Below are positions 54,470 to 60,181 of a stretch of DNA of 60,181 bases, one piece after another; the first letter of the stretch is position 1, and each line of letters opens with the position of its first letter. The DNA lies in NCBI GenBank assembly GCA_024642465.1, contig JAHEBA010000008.1, positions 1-60,181 on the forward strand, written 5' to 3'. The notes beneath the pieces are model-generated. The model was not told the origin of the DNA, ran no database searches, and saw only the letters and a program-made list of their open reading frames with translations. The position numbers and the translations under genes are program-made. The stretch comes from Alphaproteobacteria bacterium. Lineage in GTDB: Bacteria; Pseudomonadota; Alphaproteobacteria; Rhizobiales; Aestuariivirgaceae.

Positions 54470-55924
54470 ATGAGCGATCTGGGGCGCGAGGGGCTGGTTG
54501 CAAAGGCAGGGCTGGACACCAGGGACCGGCGAGACGCCTGCACGTACGTACTGGAGCAGATCGAGCGGCACGGTCTGGAGACGGTTCGTCTGGCCTTTGC
54601 CGACCAGCATGGCGTGTTGCGCGGCAAGACGCTGATGGCGGCGCAGGCCCGCTCGTTCATGATGAACGGCTGCGCCATGACATCGACGCTGCTGGCCAAG
54701 GAAACCTCGCACCGAACGGTGTTCCCGGTCTGGCAGTCCGGCGCCGGTCTGAACCTCCCGCAGATGGAAGGGGCCGGCGACTTCATCATGCTGCCGGACC
54801 CGGCCACCTTTCGGGTATTGCCGTGGGTTGAGGCGTGCGGCTGGATGCTGTGCGACATCTTCTTTGCCGATGGCTCGCCGGTGCCGTTCTCGGTGCGCGC
54901 CAGGCTGCAGGAGGCCGGCGCAGAACTGGCCCGGCGCGGCTGGGCGGCAAAATTCGGCATCGAGGCCGAGTTCCACATTCTGAAAGTGGAAAACTGGAAC
55001 AAGCGGCCCGAGGACGCCACCTGGCCCGGTGCCGCGCCGGATGTATCTCTGATGACCCAGGGGTTCCAGTACCTGACTGAGACCCGTGCCGATGAAATGG
55101 AGCCCGTTACGGAAGTCTTGCGGCGCGCCTGCGTGGCGCTGGGGTTACCGGTGCGCTCGGTCGAGTGCGAGTTCGGACCAAGCCAGGTTGAGTTCACCTT
55201 TGCCCCGCTGGACAGCGTTGAAGCCGCCGACGCGCTTACCCTGTTCCGCTCGATGGTGAAGCAGGTGTGCCGCCGCCAGGGCCTGCACGCCACCTTCATG
55301 TGCCGTCCGCAGGTCCCCAACCTGTTCGCATCCGGCCTGCACATCCACCAGTCGCTGGTGGATGCGGGCACGGGTGAAAACCTGTTCATGCCCGAAGACG
55401 ACGGCGCATTGCTGTCGGACACCGGCCTTCACTACACCGGCGGCCTGCTGACGCATGCCGGGGAGGCCAGCGTGTTCGCGTCTCCGACCCTCAATGGCTA
55501 CAAGCGCTACAAGGCCTTCCAGCTTGCACCTGACCGGGCCAACTGGGGCCGCGACAACAAGGGCGCACTGGTGCGCGCCGTGGGTGGCCCAGGCGATCCG
55601 GCCACCCGGCTGGAAAACCGGGCTGCCGAAGGCGCGGCGAACCCGTACCTACATCTGGCTGCGCAGATCTGGGCCGGTCTCGACGGCATCGATCAAAGCC
55701 GCGACCCTGGTCCGCCGACTGATACGCCGTACGGCACTGACGCGCCCATGCTGCCCACCAACCTGATCGATGCAGTGGCGGCTTTGGACGGTTCGAAACT
55801 CTACCGGCACCGCTTCGGCAATCAGTTCGTCGACTGGCTCGTGCATATCAAGCGGGCCGAAATCAACCGTTTCCTGTCGGAAGTAACCGACTGGGAACAA
55901 CGCGAGTATTTCGACATTTTCTGA
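54470..55924 (+). CDS. Glutamine-synthetase-like ligase
   Basis: 484 residues. Features of the GS fold are VRLAFADQHGVLRGK near the start, FGIEAEFHIL (ExE metal ligands), PSQVEFTF, the ATP-side SGLHIHQSL and the late AANPYLHLAAQIWAG. The adenylylation tyrosine context of GlnA is absent, so it is not the housekeeping enzyme. Relatives gamma-glutamylate amines (PuuA, IpuC, or the TdnQ/AtdA1 component of aniline oxidation). Being directly behind a Rieske oxygenase, it may glutamylate an aromatic amine or an amino product. The ATG at 54470 follows a weak AGG; a frame to 54365 overlaps the oxygenase gene. Confidence 0.87.
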   Translation: MSDLGREGLVAKAGLDTRDRRDACTYVLEQIERHGLETVRLAFADQHGVLRGKTLMAAQARSFMMNGCAMTSTLLAKETSHRTVFPVWQSGAGLNLPQMEGAGDFIMLPDPATFRVLPWVEACGWMLCDIFFADGSPVPFSVRARLQEAGAELARRGWAAKFGIEAEFHILKVENWNKRPEDATWPGAAPDVSLMTQGFQYLTETRADEMEPVTEVLRRACVALGLPVRSVECEFGPSQVEFTFAPLDSVEAADALTLFRSMVKQVCRRQGLHATFMCRPQVPNLFASGLHIHQSLVDAGTGENLFMPEDDGALLSDTGLHYTGGLLTHAGEASVFASPTLNGYKRYKAFQLAPDRANWGRDNKGALVRAVGGPGDPATRLENRAAEGAANPYLHLAAQIWAGLDGIDQSRDPGPPTDTPYGTDAPMLPTNLIDAVAALDGSKLYRHRFGNQFVDWLVHIKRAEINRFLSEVTDWEQREYFDIF

Positions 55925-56127
55925 AGGCGGTCAGGGGCTTCAAGCGAAATCACTTGAAATCCGGGCCCGATAAGATTATTTGAGGGCCGTACGTTATACA
56001 TTCGTTCGGGGCGACCAAGATATCCGGTTTGCCGTTTACTACTGCGATCTCCTGACAATGTGAGCGATATGCCGCTATGCCTGTACATGGTGTACGGGCG
56101 GGCCTCACCCATTGAAAGGATCGATCC
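55925..56127 (+). other. Long leader/promoter region of the cold-shock gene
   Basis: 203 bases without a gene. GTACA (56083-56087) and TGTAC (56091-56095) form a small perfect hairpin about 33 bases before the csp start. AAAGGA is the ribosome site. An AT-rich patch at 55970-56000 may hold the promoter, but I cannot assign -35 and -10 boxes. A long structured leader is usual for cold-shock genes. Confidence 0.45.
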
Positions 56128-56340
56128 ATGATCACGGGTACCGTAAAGTTCTTCAACACCACCAAGGGCTTCGGCTTCATTCAGCCGGAAGATGGCTCCA
56201 AGGACGCTTTCGTCCACGTCACCGCTCTCGAGCGCGCTGGTATCCGCAGCCTGAACGAAGGCCAGAAGGTGCAGTACGAACTCGTCACCGACCGCAAGAC
56301 CGGCAAGCAGTCTGCCGACAACCTGTCGCTCGCTGACTGA
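56128..56340 (+). CDS. cspA: Cold-shock protein, CspA family
   Basis: 70 residues, a single OB-fold. GTVKFFNTTKGFGFIQPED contains RNP1 (KGFGFI), and DAFVHVTALERAGI contains RNP2. It binds single-stranded RNA and DNA and melts structures at low temperature or in stress. It stands alone with its own terminator. Confidence 0.95.
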   Translation: MITGTVKFFNTTKGFGFIQPEDGSKDAFVHVTALERAGIRSLNEGQKVQYELVTDRKTGKQSADNLSLAD

Positions 56341-56365
56341 TTTTTCGCAACTCCGGTTGCGATCG

Positions 56366-56397
56366 TCCCCGGCCTCACAAGGGCCGGGGATTTTTTG
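56366..56397 (+). terminator. Intrinsic terminator of the cold-shock gene
   Basis: CCCCGGCC (56367-56374) pairs with GGCCGGGG (56382-56389) across a 7-base loop, followed by ATTTTTTG. This is a textbook Rho-independent terminator on the plus strand, ending at the stop of the opposing pcaDC gene. Confidence 0.92.
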
Positions 56398-57555
56398 TCA
56401 GCTCTCCATGACGTACTTCGCGCGGGCAAACGCTGTATTAGCGGCGGGCACGCCGGCATAGATCGCGGTTTGCAGCAGGACTTCGCGGATGGTTTCGGCC
56501 GGAACCCCGGCGCGCATTGCTGCCCCCAGGTGCAGGTCGAATTCCTCCCAGCGTGACAGCGACGCGCAGATGGCCAGCACCAGCATCCGCCTTGTGGTCT
56601 CGTCGAGCCCCGGCCGGGTCCAGATCTCGCCCCAGGCATAGCGGGTGATGAGGTCCTGGAAATCCGCGTTGAAATCGCTTCGGTTCCGAATCAACCGGTC
56701 GACCCAGTCATCGCCGAGTACAGCGCGCCTGCGGCTCATTCCGGAACCGAATCTTTCATCCGTAGGCAGCGCCGGGTTGCCGAGAAAGCCTGCGAGCGCG
56801 CGGGTGAAATCATCCGCCCGCTCGACATTGGAGATGTGCGCGGCATCGAGAATGACGTGGGTCGCCCCCTTGATTGCGCCGGCGATCTTCTCGCCCCGCT
56901 CGGGCGGCGTGGACTGGTCATGACGGCCCGAGATCACCAGCGTCGGCGTGGTAATCCTGCCGAGCTCCGGGTAGACATCGGCCAGCCGCAGCATGCCGCA
57001 ACAGCCGAGATAGCCTTCAGGGTTGGTATGCTCCAGCACCTGGCGGAAGTCGCTCACGGCGCCTGGCTGCGCCTCGTGCAGGGTTTGCGAGAAGAACCGG
57101 CCGAGCACCGCGTCGGAAATCGCCTTCATGCCGCCGTCGCGGATGGCGCCCATGCGCTGGCCCCACATGTCTGGCGGAGGAAAGTGCGGCGAGGTGCTGG
57201 CGAGGATCAGCTTGTCCAGTCTGCCGCCATGATGAATGCCAAGCCACTGTCCGGTAATGCCGCCCATCGACAGGCCGCAGAAATGGAAGCTGTCAAGCCC
57301 CAGATGATCCGCAAGCCCGATCACGTCACCGCCCAGCTGCTCCAGCGTGTACGGCCCCTGGGGTACATCGGAAGCGCCATGCCCGCGCTGGTCGTAACGC
57401 ACCACGCGGAAGGCGTGTTTCAACGCCTCGGCCTGCGGCTGCCACATCAGGTGGTCGCAGCCCAACGAGTTGGAGAAGATGATCGCCGGTGCGCCTTCCG
57501 GGCCTTCGGCGCGGTAGAAGATGCGACACCCGTCGGCTTGCGTAACATATGGCAT
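56398..57555 (-). CDS. pcaDC: Fused 3-oxoadipate enol-lactonase / 4-carboxymuconolactone decarboxylase
   Basis: 385 residues. The first 260 are a PcaD alpha/beta hydrolase: IFSNSLGCDHLMWQPQ, RYDQRGHGASD, nucleophile in GLSMGG, ISGRHDQSTPP and a His in DAAHISNVE. Residues from about 270 on are PcaC (RRAVLGDDWVDRLIRNRSDFNADFQDLITRYAWGEIW and AAMRAGVPAETIREVLLQTAIYAGVPAANTAF). It would carry carboxymuconolactone to 3-oxoadipate in the protocatechuate branch. The usual pcaGH, pcaB, pcaQ neighbours are absent here. Confidence 0.92.
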   Translation of the reverse strand: MPYVTQADGCRIFYRAEGPEGAPAIIFSNSLGCDHLMWQPQAEALKHAFRVVRYDQRGHGASDVPQGPYTLEQLGGDVIGLADHLGLDSFHFCGLSMGGITGQWLGIHHGGRLDKLILASTSPHFPPPDMWGQRMGAIRDGGMKAISDAVLGRFFSQTLHEAQPGAVSDFRQVLEHTNPEGYLGCCGMLRLADVYPELGRITTPTLVISGRHDQSTPPERGEKIAGAIKGATHVILDAAHISNVERADDFTRALAGFLGNPALPTDERFGSGMSRRRAVLGDDWVDRLIRNRSDFNADFQDLITRYAWGEIWTRPGLDETTRRMLVLAICASLSRWEEFDLHLGAAMRAGVPAETIREVLLQTAIYAGVPAANTAFARAKYVMES

Positions 57556-57720
57556 GCGGTCTTCAGCCTCCCTGACCTTGCTTTGGCAGGACTGTCCGCA
57601 TTTGCACCTGCCGAGTCAAACCCGTTGCTGCTGCATGGTGTCCATGCAAATTGAATGCTGGACGAAGGCGCAAGTGGCCGATACCTGTCCGCTTGAACCA
57701 ACGCCACCAGGTCAGACCGG

Positions 57721-58638
57721 ATGCCCATTCCCGCCAGCGCACAGAAACCGGCTCCCGGTGCCGCCGACAACGCGCCATTCGGCATCCTGATGATGATCGG
57801 CGCGGTTGCCTGCTTTGCCGTCATCGACACATCGGCCAAGTACCTCGTGCATTCTATGCCGCCGTTCATGGTGGTGTTTGCCCGCTACACGCTGGCGCTG
57901 ATCTACATCGTCGTGCTGATGTGGTGGTCCGGTTCGTTCAGCCTCAAGACGCAGCATCCGTGGCTGCAGCTGGCGCGCGGCTGCATGCTCATGTCGACCA
58001 CGGTGATGAACTTCATCGCCCTGCAATACCTGAGGCTCGACCAGACCTCGGCGATCTTCTTTTCCAACCCGTTGTGGGTTTGCGCCATGTCGCCGCTGCT
58101 GCTGGGCGAGCGCATCGGCCCGCGCCGCTGGGCCGCCGTCATTGTCGGCTTCATGGGCGTGTTGCTGATCGTGCGCCCGGGCGCGGAAGGCTTCCACTGG
58201 GCCATGCTGCTGTCGGTGGCGGTCGCGATCATTGCCGCGCTGTACCAGATCACCACCCGCAAGATCGGCGGCAGTGATCCCGCCCTTGTCTCGCTGATGA
58301 TGTCGACGCTGGTGGGCAGCATTCTCGCTGCACCGATGGGCATCGTGCAGTGGGAACTGCCGCCGCTGAACCTAGTCTGGATCATGCTGCTGATGGGGTT
58401 TGCGGGCAGTGTTGGCCATCACCTGCTGATCAAGGCGCACACAATCGCGCCTGCCCCGACACTGGCGCCGTTCGTCTACACCCAGATCATCTGGATGATC
58501 CTGCTGGGCTACCTGGTGTTCTCTGACGTGCCCGATGCGATCACCCTGGCCGGCGCCGGCATTGTGGTGTTGAGCGGTCTCTACGTCTATTATCGCGAAC
58601 AGCAGGTGAAACGCGCGCAAGGCAGGAAGGGCACATGA
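57721..58638 (+). CDS. EamA/DMT-superfamily transporter
   Basis: 305 residues, ten membrane helices in two EamA repeats (VACFAVIDTSAKYLVHSMPPFMVVFARYTLA and the second from AMLLSVAVAIIAALYQITTRK). Substrate unknown; relatives export amino acids, metabolites or nucleobases. Its stop overlaps the start of the dehydrogenase gene (ATGA at 58635-58638), so they are made together. Confidence 0.88.
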   Translation: MPIPASAQKPAPGAADNAPFGILMMIGAVACFAVIDTSAKYLVHSMPPFMVVFARYTLALIYIVVLMWWSGSFSLKTQHPWLQLARGCMLMSTTVMNFIALQYLRLDQTSAIFFSNPLWVCAMSPLLLGERIGPRRWAAVIVGFMGVLLIVRPGAEGFHWAMLLSVAVAIIAALYQITTRKIGGSDPALVSLMMSTLVGSILAAPMGIVQWELPPLNLVWIMLLMGFAGSVGHHLLIKAHTIAPAPTLAPFVYTQIIWMILLGYLVFSDVPDAITLAGAGIVVLSGLYVYYREQQVKRAQGRKGT

Positions 58639-59507
58639 CGGACAAGCCGGCCATCGGCTTCATCGGCGTGGGGCAAATGGGCGAGGGCATGTGCCGTCGC
58701 CTGCTGGCTGCCGGTTACCCGTTCGCCGTGCTGGCCCACCGCAATCGCGCACCGGTGGAGCGGCTGGTGGCTGAAGGTGCCACCGAAGCGGCCAGCGCCG
58801 CGGCATTGGCCGCGGCCAGCAACATCGTGATCCTGTGCGTGTCGAATGCCGATGTGGTCGAGCGAACCGTTGAGGCCATGCGCCCTGCACTGACCCGCGG
58901 AAAGATCATCATCGACACCAGCACATCGGCGCCGGAGGTTACCCGCCGCCTTGCCGCCGATCTCGCGGAACATGGTGTAACGCTATTCGATGCGCCTTTG
59001 ACCGGTGGACCGGTGCAGGCCGAGGCAGGAGAGCTTGGCGTGCTGCTGGGCGGGCCTGCCGGCTCCATCGCCGAGGTGGAACCTGTGCTGCGCAGCTTCG
59101 CACGGCGCATCGAGCATTTTGGCCCGGCCGGCGCGGGCCATGCCGCCAAGCTGGTGAACAATTACCTGGTATGCGGCATGATCGCCCTGATCGCCGACAC
59201 CTATAATGCAGCGCGCGACCTGGGTGTGGATTGGGCCAAGCTCTACTCGGTCATGCAGCAGGGCTCGAACAACTCGCCCGCCCTGCAGCGCATCGTCAGC
59301 AACGCCATCGAGGGCAACTTCGACGGTTACAGGTTCTCCCTCGCCAATGCACAAAAGGACATGGCCTACTACATGCGATTGGGCGATGGGCTGTCTGGTC
59401 CGTCGGAACTGGCGGCGGCGGTGCTGGAAGAGTATGACGACGCCATTGCCCGCGGCCTGGGAGATTTCATGGTATCGCGGCTGATCGACCCCGACTTGCA
59501 GGATTGA
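58635..59507 (+). CDS. Beta-hydroxyacid dehydrogenase (3-hydroxyisobutyrate dehydrogenase family)
   Basis: 290 residues. IGFIGVGQMGEGMCRRLLAAG binds NAD(P), FDAPLTGGPVQAEAGELGVLLGG is the substrate loop, and GAGHAAKLVNNYLVCG holds the catalytic Lys. Members oxidise 3-hydroxy acids or reduce tartronate semialdehyde, so the substrate is not fixed by sequence. It is coupled to the DMT transporter and followed 11 bases later by the aminotransferase gene. Confidence 0.9.
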   Translation: MTDKPAIGFIGVGQMGEGMCRRLLAAGYPFAVLAHRNRAPVERLVAEGATEAASAAALAAASNIVILCVSNADVVERTVEAMRPALTRGKIIIDTSTSAPEVTRRLAADLAEHGVTLFDAPLTGGPVQAEAGELGVLLGGPAGSIAEVEPVLRSFARRIEHFGPAGAGHAAKLVNNYLVCGMIALIADTYNAARDLGVDWAKLYSVMQQGSNNSPALQRIVSNAIEGNFDGYRFSLANAQKDMAYYMRLGDGLSGPSELAAAVLEEYDDAIARGLGDFMVSRLIDPDLQD

Positions 59508-59518
59508 ACGAAACCCAC

Positions 59519-60181
59519 ATGAGCCAGCTGAAACTGAACCCCGCCGTTACCTCGCTGGAAGAGGAAGGCGCCTTCTTCGTGCTCGACAAGGCGATGAAGC
59601 TGAAGGCGGAAGGCCGCCCCATCATAAACCTTGGCATCGGCCAGCCCGACTTTGCCCCGCCTGCCCATGTTATCGAAGCCGGGCTGAAGGCGGTAAAGGA
59701 CGGCCCGCACGGCTACACCTCGCCGGTCGGCATGCTGCCGCTGCGCGAGGCAGTAGCCCACAGCGTCGGCTCACGGTATGGGCTCGACATCTCGCCGGAG
59801 CGTGTCGTTATCGTGCCGGGTGGCAAGGTGACGATCTTTTTCGCCTGCATGGTATTCGGCGGGCAGGGTCGCGAGATCCTGTGCCCGGACCCCGGCTTTC
59901 CGCCCTACCGCGAGGCGGTCAAGGCGGCTTCGGCCCGGCCGGTGCCCTACGCCATCCGCGAGGACCTCGACTTCGGCTTCGACGCCGACGAGGTGCTCTC
60001 GCTGATCACGCCCAACACCGGCCTGATCATTCTCAACTCGCCGGCCAACCCCACCGGTGGCGTGGTCGACCGCACCCAGCTCGACCGGCTGGCGGAGGGG
60101 CTCAAGTCGCATCCGCACGTCGCGATCCTGTCCGACGAGATCTATTCGCACCTGGTGTTCGAAGGCTCCGGCTTCCAGTCG
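59519..60181 (+). CDS. Class I/II aminotransferase, N-terminal part (runs off the window)
   Basis: 221 codons to the window edge without a stop. INLGIGQPDFAPPAHVIEAGLKAV and GPHGYTSPVGMLPLREAVA are the typical opening. ILNSPANPTGGVVDR and ILSDEIYSHLVF carry the PLP-binding Asn and Asp-x-x-Tyr, and the Schiff-base lysine lies beyond the edge. It is similar to aspartate/aromatic aminotransferases of the AspC/AatA group. With the preceding dehydrogenase it could turn a hydroxy acid into an amino acid or the reverse. Confidence 0.88.
   Translation, partial: MSQLKLNPAVTSLEEEGAFFVLDKAMKLKAEGRPIINLGIGQPDFAPPAHVIEAGLKAVKDGPHGYTSPVGMLPLREAVAHSVGSRYGLDISPERVVIVPGGKVTIFFACMVFGGQGREILCPDPGFPPYREAVKAASARPVPYAIREDLDFGFDADEVLSLITPNTGLIILNSPANPTGGVVDRTQLDRLAEGLKSHPHVAILSDEIYSHLVFEGSGFQS

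Noticed and set aside
55970..56000. A sigma-70 promoter for cspA (TTGAAA or TTGAGG with TATAC-like boxes)
   Set aside because: The available -35/-10 pairs have spacers of 8-14 bases, far from 16-18.

Overview
The window looks like chromosome of an alphaproteobacterium of the Hyphomicrobiales (Rhizobiales) type. Pointers seen in the sequence are a GcrA cell-cycle regulator with a CtrA-type box and clustered GANTC sites beside it, an iron-control (Irr/ICE-like) box in front of a membrane ferritin MbfA, a tRNA-His without an encoded G-1 and with A73, a bimodular long-form Dcd, and the gene order phoR-pstSCAB-phoU-phoB / gcrA / argD-argF-hslO / argE, familiar from rhizobia. Base composition is uniformly GC-rich. 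I see no insertion sequence, prophage, integrase or CRISPR array.

Layout. 1-8.2 kb: a cut-off gene end, a minus-strand operon (AsmA-like protein, moaE, membrane-anchored nuclease), acetoacetyl-CoA synthetase, and a large PAS/histidine kinase of the PleC/DivJ/PdhS type. 8.5-17.4 kb: tRNA-His, a TAXI-type TRAP transporter joined to a glycerate kinase, then a DUF1537 (OtnK-like) kinase, a PfkB kinase and a radical SAM protein, ending at tRNA-Gly(CCC). This appears to be a sugar-acid uptake and phosphorylation locus. 17.4-24.7 kb: a decayed family-2 glycosyltransferase, an orphan solute-binding protein, small hydrolases, a Crp/Fnr regulator and a CocE-type plus HSL-type hydrolase pair. 24.7-32.3 kb: a complete phosphate regulon with a Pho box made of 11-bp-phased TGTCA repeats. 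32.4-43.7 kb: housekeeping backbone (gcrA, argD, argF, hslO, argE, apaG, dcd, lepA) and mbfA.

43.7-60.2 kb is an accessory catabolic region. A Liv-type ABC importer (livHMGF) has two paralogous binding proteins. It sits beside a cupin, a PhzS-like and a 3-hydroxybenzoate-6-hydroxylase-like FAD monooxygenase, a phthalate-dioxygenase-type Rieske oxygenase, a glutamine-synthetase-like ligase, a fused PcaD-PcaC enzyme, and a DMT exporter / hydroxyacid dehydrogenase / aminotransferase operon. The pairing of a GS-like ligase with a Rieske oxygenase recalls bacterial arylamine catabolism (aniline dioxygenase systems), but the partner genes differ. This is the best candidate here for an undescribed pathway.

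A cross-cutting feature: all four transporter binding-protein genes that are not orphans (TAXI, PstS, two LivK-like) are followed at once by a perfect stem-loop before the next gene, which fits 3'-end protection or partial termination giving excess binding protein. Function calls come from reading protein motifs by eye; no database search was run.
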